From positions 8,015,501 to 8,079,500 of the forward strand of contig NZ_CP073721.1 of NCBI RefSeq assembly GCF_025264685.1: a stretch of DNA of 64,000 nucleotides, given 5' to 3'. This document shows, piece after piece, positions 31,305 to 38,675 of the stretch (positions are counted from its first letter, which is position 1; each line of letters begins with the position of its first letter). The notes under the pieces are model-generated. The model made no database searches. It saw only the letters and a list, made by a program, of their open reading frames with translations, and was not told the origin of the DNA. A program made the translations under genes and the position numbers. This DNA comes from Dactylosporangium roseum. Its GTDB lineage: Bacteria; Actinomycetota; Actinomycetes; Mycobacteriales; Micromonosporaceae.

Positions 31305-32801
31305 ATGCGAACCGTTCAAGGGCCGACGGATCGCGTCGTCGTGGTCGGCGCCGGGCTGGGCGGCCTGGCGACCGCCATCCGACTGGCCGCCGCCGGGCGT
31401 GAGGTCACCCTCCTCGAGCGGGAGGATCACCCGGGCGGCCGGGCCGGGCGGCTCGCCGTCGACGGATACGAGTTCGACACCGGCCCGACGGTGCTGACCA
31501 TGCCGTCGCTGCTCGAGGACCTGCTCGGCACCGTCGGCGAGGACCTCTCGTCCTGGCTCTCGCTGACCCGGCTCGACCCGGCCTACCGGGCGCACTTCCC
31601 CGACGGCTCGACGCTCGACGTCATCGCCGACACCGCCCGCATGGCCGGCGAGGTCGCGCGGGTCTGCGGCTCCCGGGAGGCCGACGGTTACCTGCGGTTC
31701 GTCGATTACGCGCGCAACCTGTGGGCGCTGGAGCGCAGGGACTTCATCGACCGCAACCTCGACCGGCCGCGCGACCTGGTGACCGCCAACCTGTGGCGGC
31801 TGATCCGGCAGGGCGGCTTCGGCCGGCTGCAATCCAAGGTCGATTCGTTTCTCAAGGATCCGCGCACCCGCCGGATCTTCTCCTTCCAGGCGATGTATGC
31901 GGGCGTGGCGCCGCACCGGGCCCTGGCCCTCTATGCGGTGATCGCCTACCTCGACTCCGTCGCCGGGGTCTACTTCCCGCGCGGCGGCATCCACGCCGTG
32001 TCCCGGGCGCTGGCCGACGTCGGCGTCAAGCACGGCGTCTCGATCCTCTACGGGACGACGGTCGAGCGCGTCGAGACCGCCAACGGCCGCGCGACCGGCG
32101 TCGTCACCACCGACGGCCGCCGCTTCCCCGCCGACACCGTCGTGCTGAACCCGGACCTGCCGGTGGCCTACCGCGATCTGCTGCCCGCGGGTCCGCGCTG
32201 GCGCAATCCGCTGCTCGGCAGGCTGCGCCACTCGCCGTCCTGCGTCGTGCTGCACGTGGGCTCCCGCCAGTCGTACGGTGCGATCGCCCACCACAACATC
32301 CACTTCGGGCGGGCGTGGCACGAGACGTTCGACGAGGTGATCGGCCAGGGCCGGCTGATGAGCGACCCCTCGCTGCTGGTGACCAACCCGACCCGCACCG
32401 ATCCCACGCTGGCCCCCGACGGCCGCCAGACCTACTACGTCCTCGCGCCGACTCCGAACCTGACCGCACCCACGCTGGACTGGCGCGGGTCGCTCGCCGG
32501 CACCTACCGCAGCGAACTGATCGAGACCCTCGAGCAGCGCGGCTACGTGGGATTCCGCGACGGAATCGAGGTCTCCACGTTCGTCACCCCTGCCGACTGG
32601 GCAGATCAGGGCATGGCGGCCGGCACCCCGTTCGCCGCGGCGCACACGCTCCGGCAGACCGGGCCCTTCCGGCCCGGCAACCTCCACCCCACACTGTCCA
32701 ACGTGGTTTTTGTCGGATCGGGCACCCAGCCCGGAGTCGGCGTGCCCATGGTCATCATCTCCGGCCGGCTCGCCGCCCAGCGCATTACGGGAGCGTCGTG
32801 A
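31305..32801 (+). CDS. crtI: Phytoene desaturase
   Basis: The protein has 498 residues. The N-terminal FAD-binding motif is VVVGAGLGGLATAIRLAAAG followed by LLERE, and the C-terminal carotenoid desaturase signature ends GSGTQPGVGVPMVIISGRLAA. It desaturates phytoene towards lycopene at the membrane. The ATG has GGGAG 5 bases upstream. The idi gene overlaps its stop by 4 bases. No GGPP synthase or lycopene cyclase gene is in the window, so those steps must be encoded elsewhere. Confidence 0.95.
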   Translation: MRTVQGPTDRVVVVGAGLGGLATAIRLAAAGREVTLLEREDHPGGRAGRLAVDGYEFDTGPTVLTMPSLLEDLLGTVGEDLSSWLSLTRLDPAYRAHFPDGSTLDVIADTARMAGEVARVCGSREADGYLRFVDYARNLWALERRDFIDRNLDRPRDLVTANLWRLIRQGGFGRLQSKVDSFLKDPRTRRIFSFQAMYAGVAPHRALALYAVIAYLDSVAGVYFPRGGIHAVSRALADVGVKHGVSILYGTTVERVETANGRATGVVTTDGRRFPADTVVLNPDLPVAYRDLLPAGPRWRNPLLGRLRHSPSCVVLHVGSRQSYGAIAHHNIHFGRAWHETFDEVIGQGRLMSDPSLLVTNPTRTDPTLAPDGRQTYYVLAPTPNLTAPTLDWRGSLAGTYRSELIETLEQRGYVGFRDGIEVSTFVTPADWADQGMAAGTPFAAAHTLRQTGPFRPGNLHPTLSNVVFVGSGTQPGVGVPMVIISGRLAAQRITGAS

Positions 32802-33331
32802 ACACTCGAGAGCACCACCTGGTCGAACTCGTCGGCACCGACGGCAGTCCGATCGGCGAAACGACCGTCGACGAGGCCCACCGCGCGCCAGGACGGCTGC
32901 ACCGCGCCTTCTCGGTGCTGCTCATCTCTCCCGACGGCCGGCTCCTGCTGCAACAGCGCGCCGCGGTGAAGACCCGCTTCGCGCTGCGGTGGGCCAACGC
33001 CTGCTGCGGCCACCCCACGCCCGGCGAGGCCGTCACCGAGGCCGCCGGGCGCCGGCTGGTCGAGGAGCTCGGCGTGACGGCCGTGCCGCTGACCGAAGTG
33101 GGGGTGTACGTCTACCAGGCCGATGATCCGGAGTCCGGCCGCGTCGAGTTCGAGTACGACCACGTGCTCGTCGGCGCGTTCTCGGGAAAGCCGTCCGCGG
33201 TCGACCTCGCCGAGGTGGCGGCGGTCGAGTGGGTCGCGCCCGACGAGTTGGCCGTCGCGATGGCGCGGTTCCCGGAGCGCTACGCGCCGTGGCTCGCCGG
33301 GGTCGTCGACGCCTGGCGGTCGTCCGGTTGA
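32798..33331 (+). CDS. idi: Isopentenyl-diphosphate delta-isomerase, type I
   Basis: The protein has 177 residues and is a Nudix-fold enzyme: HRAFSVLLIS, WANACCGHP with the catalytic Cys, the Nudix-like AAGRRLVEELGV and FEYDHVLVG with the catalytic Glu region. It interconverts IPP and DMAPP, feeding C5 units to the carotenoid pathway. The GTG start overlaps the crtI stop by 4 bases, and its own stop overlaps the LitR gene by one base, so all three are coupled. Confidence 0.95.
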   Translation: MNTREHHLVELVGTDGSPIGETTVDEAHRAPGRLHRAFSVLLISPDGRLLLQQRAAVKTRFALRWANACCGHPTPGEAVTEAAGRRLVEELGVTAVPLTEVGVYVYQADDPESGRVEFEYDHVLVGAFSGKPSAVDLAEVAAVEWVAPDELAVAMARFPERYAPWLAGVVDAWRSSG

Positions 33332-34203
33332 TGAGCCCCGCTGCCACGTATTCCGCCGGGGCGGTGGCCCGGCGCCTCGGGGTCGCCGTCACCACGCTGC
33401 GGACGTGGCATCAGCGGTACGGCATGGGGCCGTCGCTCCATGAGCCGGGCCACCATCGCCGTTATACCGAGCAGGACATCGAACGGCTCGAAGTGATGCA
33501 GCGGCTGATCTTCGAGGGCGTCGCCCCCAACGAGGCGGCGCGCTGGGCCAGCCGGCTACCGCTGTCCCCGGGCACGTCCGTGTCCGACGCTCCGGACACG
33601 GGCGCCACCGTTCGTGGTCTCACGCGCGCCGCCCTGCGCCTCGACGCGCCCGCGGTGCGGCAGCGGATCTTCCGGGCCGTGCAGGACCTCGGCGTCGTGG
33701 CCGCATGGGACAGCGTGCTGCGCCCGGTGCTGGCCGCGATCGGCGACCGGCACGAGGCGACCGGCGCCCTCGTGGAGGTCGAGCACCTGGTGTCGGGCTG
33801 CGTCTCCGCGGTCTTCGGTGCCGTGCCGCGCCCCGACGCCGGCGTTCCGGTCGACATCCTGCTCGCCTGCGCCGACGAGGAGCAGCACAGCCTGCCGATC
33901 GAGGCGCTGGCCGCCGCGCTCGCCGCCGAAGGTGTGCCGGCGCGGACCCTCGGCGCCAGAGTGCCCCCGGCGGCACTGACCGCGGCGATACGTCGCACCG
34001 GCCCGGCCGCCGTGCTGGTGTGGTCCCACCTCGCCTCGACCGCGAACCCCGCCCAGCTCGAACGCGTTCTCGCCGAGCGTGGGCGTCCGGTCGTACTGGC
34101 TGCGGCCGGCCCCGGCTGGAGTGAGGCCACGCTTCCGGAAGGCGTCCTACGTCCGGGTACCTTGACAGAGGCTTTGGTGATTCTCACCTCGGCATCGACC
34201 TAG
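33331..34203 (+). CDS. litR: MerR-family regulator with cobalamin-binding-type domain (LitR/CarH-like)
   Basis: The protein has 290 residues. A MerR-type winged helix (about 6-75: VARRLGVAVTTLRTWHQRYG) precedes a helical cap (about 95-165, with the E151-H152 pair in VEVEHLVS) and a B12-binding-type Rossmann domain (about 172-290) with ADEEQHSLPIEAL. LitR/CarH proteins use adenosylcobalamin to sense light and repress carotenoid genes in the dark. The tryptophan expected in the cap is not obvious and the cobalamin His motif is variant, so photosensing must be tested. It is the last gene of crtI-idi-litR. Confidence 0.85.
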   Translation: MSPAATYSAGAVARRLGVAVTTLRTWHQRYGMGPSLHEPGHHRRYTEQDIERLEVMQRLIFEGVAPNEAARWASRLPLSPGTSVSDAPDTGATVRGLTRAALRLDAPAVRQRIFRAVQDLGVVAAWDSVLRPVLAAIGDRHEATGALVEVEHLVSGCVSAVFGAVPRPDAGVPVDILLACADEEQHSLPIEALAAALAAEGVPARTLGARVPPAALTAAIRRTGPAAVLVWSHLASTANPAQLERVLAERGRPVVLAAAGPGWSEATLPEGVLRPGTLTEALVILTSAST

Positions 34204-34385
34204 GCGCTTGCGTAAAAGTCCCTTGTAGAGGTACTCCCAGGTTCGTGCCATGGGCTGAACGCCGGAGGTTGTTGGTGCTCCGAACTCGCTAGCGTGTGGC
34301 TTCGTCGCTGTCCGTCGTCACGCCACCCGCCGTGCTACCGCCCTCGCGCCACCCTCGCGAAGGCCCCGACCCCTCGGAGCCCACC

Positions 34386-35279
34386 ATGTCTCGTCCCCGT
34401 CTCGTCCTGGGAGCGCTGATCAGCATCGCCGTCCTGGCTCTCGCCGGGTGCGGCACCGGCGCATCACAGGCGTCGTGGCACGAGGTCGGCTCCGGGTCCG
34501 GGTCCGGCTCGACCGGCCAGGGCGGCAGCGACCCGGTCACGCGGCAGGTCGGCGACACCACGACCTCGCAGGCGGCCGCGGCCATGCCGGCACCGTCGGC
34601 CTCGGCTTCCACGTCCGCCTCGGCGTCGCCGTCCACCTCGGCGTCGGCCTCCGCGCCGGCCTCCGCCCCGCCGTCCGACGGCATCCAGCGGACCACCGGC
34701 ACCGCCGCCGTCGCGCTAACGTTCGACGACGGCCCGGGTCCGGAGACCCCGAAGCTGCTCGCCATGCTGCGCCAGCACGGCATCAAGGCGACGTTCTGCC
34801 TGGTCGGGGTCGAGGTTCAGGCGTACCCGCAGTACGTTCAGGAGATCGTGAAGGACGGCCACACGCTGTGCAACCACACCTGGAAGCACGACACCGGCCT
34901 GGGCAAGAAGTCGGCGGACACGATCCGGGCCGACCTGCAGCGCACCAACGACGAGATCCACAAGGCCGTGCCGAACGCGCCGATCAAGTACTTCCGCCAC
35001 CCGGGCGGCAACTTCACACCGGCCGCCGTGCAGATCGCCAATGAGCTTGGCATGGCGTCGCTGGGCTGGACGGTCGACCCGTGGGACTGGAACGTGAAGA
35101 AGTGGTCGGGCGCGAAGATGACGGAGCACATCGTCGCCACCGTGAGGAACAACACCCGACCGGGTTCGATCGTCCTGTCACACGATGCCGGCGGCGACCG
35201 AACGGCGACGATGGCGGCCTACAAGACCCTGCTGCCCGAGCTGAAGGACAAGTTCACGCTGGTGGCGATGCCCGTCTGA
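34386..35279 (+). CDS. Polysaccharide deacetylase lipoprotein (NodB domain)
   Basis: The protein has 297 residues. A signal peptide ends in the lipobox LAGC (C22). A low-complexity linker rich in Ser, Gly and Ala (about 30-100) follows, then a NodB domain with motif 1 TFDDGPG, motif 2 NHTWKHD (metal His pair), motif 3 RHPGGN, the late motif VDPWDW and SHD. It probably removes acetyl groups from peptidoglycan or another wall glycan outside the cell. The family includes secreted chitin and PG deacetylases; specificity is not clear. Confidence 0.93.
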   Translation: MSRPRLVLGALISIAVLALAGCGTGASQASWHEVGSGSGSGSTGQGGSDPVTRQVGDTTTSQAAAAMPAPSASASTSASASPSTSASASAPASAPPSDGIQRTTGTAAVALTFDDGPGPETPKLLAMLRQHGIKATFCLVGVEVQAYPQYVQEIVKDGHTLCNHTWKHDTGLGKKSADTIRADLQRTNDEIHKAVPNAPIKYFRHPGGNFTPAAVQIANELGMASLGWTVDPWDWNVKKWSGAKMTEHIVATVRNNTRPGSIVLSHDAGGDRTATMAAYKTLLPELKDKFTLVAMPV

Positions 35280-35421
35280 GCTGGCGTTTTCCCGCGCCGC
35301 GCCGCGACCGGATACCCATTTGGTGTTGGGGGACGGGGTCACGTATGCTCTGAAAGCCTCCGGCGGGGCCGGATGGGAGCAACACCGCACAACTCGCGAA
35401 GTATGCGATGATTGCGGGGCC

Positions 35422-35494
35422 GCCCTCATCGTCTAGCGGCCCAGGACGCCGCCCTTTCAAGGCGGTAGCACGGGTTCGAATCCCGTTGGGGGCA
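35422..35494 (+). tRNA. tRNA-Glu (anticodon TTC)
   Basis: The 73-base cloverleaf has acceptor GCCCTCA/TGGGGGC with discriminator A, anticodon loop CTTTCAA and T-arm GGGTTCGAATCCC. CCA is not encoded. Confidence 0.95.
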
Positions 35495-35516
35495 CGACCG
35501 GGTTTTCCCGAAACCA

Positions 35517-35590
35517 GGTCCTGTGGAGCAGTTGGAGTGCTCGCCGCCCTGTCAAGGCGGAGGTCGCGGGTTCAAGTCCCGTCAGGACCG
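35517..35590 (+). tRNA. tRNA-Asp (anticodon GTC)
   Basis: The 74-base cloverleaf has acceptor GGTCCTG/CAGGACC with discriminator G, anticodon loop CTGTCAA and T-arm GGGTTCAAGTCCC. It lies 22 bases after tRNA-Glu, probably in the same transcript. Confidence 0.95.
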
Positions 35591-35604
35591 CAAGGCCCAA
35601 ACTT

Positions 35605-35678
35605 GGGCAGGTAGCTCAGTCGGTACGAGCGTCCGCCTGAAAAGCGGAAGGTCGGCGGTTCGACCCCGCCCCTGCCCA
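35605..35678 (+). tRNA. tRNA-Phe (anticodon GAA), integration target
   Basis: The 74-base cloverleaf has acceptor GGGCAGG/CCTGCCC with discriminator A, anticodon loop CTGAAAA and T-arm CGGTTCGACCCCG. Its last 43 bases are part of a 46-bp direct repeat found again at 36985-37030. That marks it as the attachment site of an integrated element that rebuilt the gene. Confidence 0.95.
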
Positions 35679-35681
35679 CAA
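35636..35681. repeat. Attachment-site repeat, left (att), within tRNA-Phe
   Basis: This 46-bp sequence from the anticodon arm through the 3' end is identical to 36985-37030. Diverged similarity continues through the terminator hairpin and TCCGGCT beyond. Tyrosine integrases commonly use tRNA 3' halves as attachment sites. Confidence 0.93.
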
Positions 35682-35700
35682 GTCCTTCGCCGGGCTTCGG

Positions 35701-35733
35701 AGACCCTGACCAGCGGAAACGCGGTCAGGGTCT
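35701..35733 (+). terminator. Terminator after tRNA-Phe
   Basis: The stem AGACCCTGACC/GGTCAGGGTCT encloses GCG-GAAA-CGC and is followed by TCTGTTTT. A near copy with one compensated base pair stands after the second att repeat. Confidence 0.9.
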
Positions 35734-36250
35734 TCTGTTTTCCGGCTCCGTCCGTTGACCGTCGCTACCCGGTTCTTACCCCTGTTGGCCGTCGCTAGTT
35801 GCACGTATGTTGCACGGCCCTGAGCGACACGCTGCGCCCTTTCCAGCCCTCCAGCCCAAGAAGGCGCACGGCAAGCTCCGCCCCGGCAACTGCAAGGGCC
35901 GCGTCCACCAACGTTCGACCCTCGGCATCGGCGGCCGGCGCATCCTCGTCTCCCGCGATTGGTCCGGCTCGCCGATGCGGGGCGATGCGGTGCGACAGGC
36001 GTTCGTTCGCGCCCGAACCAAGGTGGGTATGCCGGGGTTCCGGTTCCACGACTTGCGGCACACCGGCCAGACGCTCGCTGCCTCCACGGGCGCGACGGTC
36101 AAAGACCTGATGCGCCGGCTGGGTCACGCTTCGCCGGTAGCGTCATACCGCTATCTGCACGCTGTCGACGGCCGCGACGCCGAGATTGCTTCCGCATTGT
36201 CGGAGCTTGCAGCACACGGAACGCCGCAAAACTGCCCAGGGCGATCGTTG

Positions 36251-36296
36251 TCAAGCACTGACCAACGCGAGCGCGTGAGTGATCGTGAGTGCTTGA
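36251..36296. repeat. 9-bp inverted repeat in the integrase tail
   Basis: TCAAGCACT (36251-36259) and AGTGCTTGA (36288-36296) form a perfect inverted repeat with a 28-base spacer. It lies in the frame after the recognisable integrase and before the antitoxin gene. It could be an excision or regulatory site left from the element. The evidence is weak. Confidence 0.3.
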
Positions 36297-36314
36297 AGTA
36301 CCAATCAAAGCTTC

Positions 36315-36328
36315 CAAGTGGTAACTTG
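36315..36328. promoter_or_regulatory. Candidate operator upstream of the toxin-antitoxin pair
   Basis: CAAGT-GGTA-ACTTG is a 14-bp palindrome ending 52 bases before the antitoxin ATG. Type II antitoxins usually repress their own promoters at such palindromes. Binding here is inferred. Confidence 0.35.
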
Positions 36329-36380
36329 CTAAGAGAGCGGGGAAGTAGGGCATCGCCCCGAAGGGGAAGTGGGGTAGGCT

Positions 36381-36629
36381 ATGTCGGACGTGTTGATCGA
36401 GCTTGACGACCGGCGGCGCGTCTCGCTTGGCAAGGTCGGACGCCCTGAGCACCGGCGATACCTGGTGCACGAAGAGGCGGACGGGACGCTCGTCCTGCAC
36501 CCAGCGGTGGTCATGACGGAAGCCGAGGCTCGGCTGATGTCCAACCCCGAGTTGGTTGAGCAGGTCGAGAAGACCATCACCGACCCTGCTAGCCGAGTCC
36601 GCCGAGGTCGCCCGACGCGCAAGGGGTGA
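36381..36629 (+). CDS. Putative antitoxin, AbrB/SpoVT-like
   Basis: The protein has 82 residues. The N-terminal half (LDDRRRVSLGKVGRPEHRRYLVHEEADGTL, ending LHPA) has the pattern of a swapped-hairpin AbrB domain: strand-R-V-S-L...Y-V...DG-L-L-P. The C-terminal half is helical and basic (VRRGRPTRKG), as in antitoxins with a toxin-binding tail. It overlaps the next gene by 4 bases (GTGA). Size, order and overlap fit a type II antitoxin; the DNA-binding function is inferred. Confidence 0.7.
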   Translation: MSDVLIELDDRRRVSLGKVGRPEHRRYLVHEEADGTLVLHPAVVMTEAEARLMSNPELVEQVEKTITDPASRVRRGRPTRKG

Positions 36630-36919
36630 CGGTGCTCGAACCGGAGTACGGAGAGCACGTAATTCCCGTTCTCGACGCGATCGAGAACGACCCAACGCGG
36701 CAGGCGTTGTGGAACGCCATCTGCGACGCCATCGATGTCGTCTGCGATCACCCGGACAGCGCGGAGGCGCGACGGGAGGCGGTCCGGACGCCGGGCGGCT
36801 TCAAGGTCTGGCAGGTGCCGATCCGATGCCGGACCGAGGATGACGACTGGGTGCTTCTGTGGCACGAGGAAGGTCCCAATGCCGTGATCGTCTACGTCGG
36901 CTCTCGTATGTTCCGCTGA
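36626..36919 (+). CDS. Putative RelE/ParE-superfamily toxin
   Basis: The protein has 97 residues from a GTG that overlaps the antitoxin stop. Helical N-terminal residues (ENDPTRQALWNAICDAIDVVCDHPDSAEARREAV) are followed by beta strands FKVWQVPIRCRTEDDDWVLLW and NAVIVYVGSRMF. This helix-strand order and the final hydrophobic strand are typical of RelE/ParE mRNA interferases or gyrase toxins. Catalytic residues cannot be fixed by eye. With the upstream gene it forms a likely addiction module of the integrated element. Confidence 0.65.
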   Translation: MTVLEPEYGEHVIPVLDAIENDPTRQALWNAICDAIDVVCDHPDSAEARREAVRTPGGFKVWQVPIRCRTEDDDWVLLWHEEGPNAVIVYVGSRMFR

Positions 36920-36984
36920 CCACTGTTGCACGTGGAACGCACGGCTAATCAGAGCAAGGGCACTGACCTGCGGATATAGGTCTC

Positions 36985-37030
36985 CCTGAAAAGCGGAAGG
37001 TCGGCGGTTCGACCCCGCCCCTGCCCACAA
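36985..37030. repeat. Attachment-site repeat, right (att)
   Basis: This is an exact 46-bp copy of the tRNA-Phe 3' part (35636-35681). It lacks the 5' half and so is not a tRNA gene. The original chromosomal tRNA end and terminator probably survive here, while the present tRNA 3' end came with the element. Confidence 0.93.
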
Positions 37031-37050
37031 AGCTCTTCGCCGGGCTTTCA

Positions 37051-37084
37051 AGACCCCGACCAGCGGAAACGCCGGTCGGGGTCT
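37051..37084 (+). terminator. Second copy of the tRNA-Phe terminator
   Basis: The stem AGACCCCGACC/GGTCGGGGTCT with an inner GCGGAAACGC is followed by TTGT. Relative to 35701-35733 one T-A pair has become C-G in both arms, so the structure is maintained. Confidence 0.85.
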
Positions 37085-37148
37085 TTGTACGTCCGGCTCA
37101 GATTCGGTCAGTCAAGATCGTTATGTGGCAACGCTGGTGGCAGTAGGC

Positions 37149-37290
37149 CTACTTGAGGCGCTCATCCAGCTTCCGGAGCGCCTCCCGCTTCTCGTCCAGG
37201 GAGGCGTGCGCGTAGATCGTCATCGTGACTCCGATGTCCGCGTGGCCGACGATGTCCCGCATGGCCCTCACGGAGACAGCGCCCTCGGCA
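37149..37290 (-). pseudogene. Second tyrosine integrase fragment, C-terminal end
   Basis: Read on the minus strand, the segment encodes MRDIVGHADIGVTMTIYAHA followed by SLDEKREALRKLDERLK and a TAG stop at 37149-37151. This is the Gly-His box and the nucleophilic Tyr region of a phage-type integrase, unlike the first fragment. The frame upstream loses similarity after about 12 residues; HxxR and the N-terminus are missing. It points toward the right att repeat 120 bases away. It is probably a relic of a different element that used the same tRNA site. Confidence 0.75.
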
Positions 37291-37443
37291 TGTGGACGGG
37301 CATGAGCCGCGACGGCGATCTGTTGTCGGGGGTGGGGTGCTTTAGGAAAGTCCGAAGATCAAGTCGTGACGATCGTCCGGGACCTGAAGGGCACACGGGG
37401 CGTCAAGGCGCTGCGAACGGCAGCCACGAACGAAGGGGATCAA

Positions 37444-37767
37444 GTGGCAACTGACCATGTTATAGCCCTAACCACGACGCCTACCGAGGAAGAGGGGCGG
37501 CAGCTTGCCCACAAGCTGGTGGAGGCTCGACTTGCCGCATGTGTCCAGGTGACCTCAAAGATTCAGGCGGTCTACCGCTGGAAGGGCGAGATCTACGACG
37601 AGCCGGAATGGCAGCTCTGGATCAAGACTGCGTCGGACAAGGTAGACGACCTTGTTGCGTGGCTTCCGAAGAATCACAGCAGCGAGGTGCCGGAGCTGAT
37701 CATCCTGCCTATCACTGGCGGGTGGGTTACCTACCTAGACTGGATCACCGCAGAGACTCGCTCCTGA
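37444..37767 (+). CDS. cutA: CutA1-type divalent ion tolerance protein
   Basis: The protein has 107 residues, the usual CutA1 size. Typical motifs are ALTTTPTEEEGRQLAHKLVE, RLAACVQV, SKIQAVYRWKGEIYDEPEWQ and HSSEVPELIILPI. CutA1 proteins form small cytosolic trimers linked to metal tolerance, with an unclear mechanism. The GTG has AAGGGG 7 bases upstream. Its GC content and codon use are visibly lower than the genome around it, so it may have arrived with one of the elements at tRNA-Phe. Hairpin element copy 4 follows 21 bases after the stop. Confidence 0.92.
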   Translation: MATDHVIALTTTPTEEEGRQLAHKLVEARLAACVQVTSKIQAVYRWKGEIYDEPEWQLWIKTASDKVDDLVAWLPKNHSSEVPELIILPITGGWVTYLDWITAETRS

Positions 37768-37788
37768 TCATCGCCCTCATTGTGCGTC

Positions 37789-37857
37789 GATCTTGCAGTT
37801 GTGGTGCCTGACAAACCGGGCATTCAGGGAGTGTCTCGGCACCACAACTGCAAGATC
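37789..37857. repeat. Intergenic hairpin element, copy 4
   Basis: Perfect 20-bp arms GATCTTGCAGTTGTGGTGCC (37789-37808) and its reverse complement (37838-37857) flank a 29-base core, TGACAAACCGGGCATTCAGG...GTCTC. It has the orientation of copy 1 and sits between the convergent cutA and AIM24 genes. Confidence 0.95.
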
Positions 37858-37892
37858 AGCAAGGGTTGGGGGCGGCACGGCGCTAGCCAGGA

Positions 37893-38630
37893 TCAGCTAC
37901 CGAGGACGTTGCCCAGCAGGCCGCCGCTGCTGCCCGACTGCTGCGGAGCGGGCCGGCCCTCACTGGGCTGGACGATCACGAAGCCCTGGCCGGAGAGGGC
38001 CAGTTGGAAGAGCTCGCCCGAGCCACCGCGCAGCATCGACTTGAGGCTCTGCGACTTCTGAATCGTGGTCTGCAGGCTGCTCGACCAGCCGACGACCGCG
38101 TCGGTGTCCACGAGCACCGGCATCTGCGGGGACACCGGGATGACGATCGGGGCGCCCTCGGAGACGATCGCCAGGCGACCCTGGCCGGTGAAGACGCAGT
38201 TGAAGAGGCCGCCGCCGAACATGCCGGCGCCGCGGACCATCTGGATGTCGTAGCGCAGCGTCGGGTCGAAGCACAGGACGCTGCGCCCGTTGATGGACAG
38301 CGCGTCGTTGGGCTCGATGTCCAGGATGAAGCAGTCGGACGCGCCGGACGCGAACCACACCTCGCCCTGGCCGCGGACCGACATGAGGGACACGCCCTCG
38401 CCGGTGACGGCGCGCTTGAGGAAGTTGCCGACGCCCTGGCTCTTCACCTCGAAGGCCAGGTTGCCGCGGAAGGCCACCATGGCACCCTGCCGGGCCAGGG
38501 CCTCGCCGTTGACGGCGTACTTGACGCACTTGGAATGTTGCAGGCTCATGCCTGCCTGGGTCGGGGGCTGGGCCATGTTCTCGGCCTTGAAGATGTCACC
38601 GCGCACGATCCGCAGCGTAGCGAACGGCAA
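37893..38630 (-). CDS. AIM24-family protein (first paralog)
   Basis: The protein has 245 residues and a beta-rich double-psi-like AIM24 fold (PF01987): VNGEALARQGAMVAFRG, LMSVRGQGEVWFA, CFDPTLRYDIQMVRGAGMF, LFNCVFTGQGRLAI and the C-terminal LALSGQGFVIVQPSE. There is no signal peptide, and a Gly/Ser tail ends it. The role of bacterial members is unknown; they often occur as tandem paralogs, and a second copy lies 45 bases upstream. Confidence 0.9.
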   Translation of the reverse strand: MPFATLRIVRGDIFKAENMAQPPTQAGMSLQHSKCVKYAVNGEALARQGAMVAFRGNLAFEVKSQGVGNFLKRAVTGEGVSLMSVRGQGEVWFASGASDCFILDIEPNDALSINGRSVLCFDPTLRYDIQMVRGAGMFGGGLFNCVFTGQGRLAIVSEGAPIVIPVSPQMPVLVDTDAVVGWSSSLQTTIQKSQSLKSMLRGGSGELFQLALSGQGFVIVQPSEGRPAPQQSGSSGGLLGNVLGS

Positions 38631-38675
38631 CGGGCCGTCCGCGACCCCGGCGGGCGGCCCGTTGCCGAAGAGTGA

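Larger units (their letters stand above)
35807..36406 (+). pseudogene. Tyrosine integrase, C-terminal fragment
   Basis: The open frame encodes 199 residues, but only about the first 140 are integrase-like, and it lacks the N-terminal SAM-like DNA-binding region and the box I arginine. Visible catalytic parts are HDLRHTG (His-x-x-Arg), LMRRLGHASP (Gly-His) and YRYLHA with the nucleophilic Tyr, then the actinobacterial-type tail DGRDAEIASALSEL. The last 60 residues look like read-through. It lies about 125 bases from the att site, as integrase genes normally do. It is truncated and almost certainly inactive. Confidence 0.85.
35636..37030. mobile_element. Remnant integrated element at tRNA-Phe
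   Basis: The interval between two 46-bp att repeats is only about 1.4 kb. It holds a truncated tyrosine integrase and a toxin-antitoxin pair, with no replication, transfer or excision genes. By eye its GC content is clearly lower than the flanks. It is best read as an AICE- or prophage-like element reduced by deletion, possibly kept by the toxin-antitoxin pair. A second integrase fragment outside the right repeat suggests another element used the same site. Confidence 0.85.

Noticed and set aside
34204-34385. Riboswitch upstream of the polysaccharide deacetylase
   Set aside because: The 182-base leader shows no conserved ydaO, cobalamin or other riboswitch core that I can recognise.
36985-37030. 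A second tRNA-Phe gene
   Set aside because: Only the 3' half from the anticodon arm is present; there is no 5' acceptor strand or D-arm. It is an attachment-site copy.
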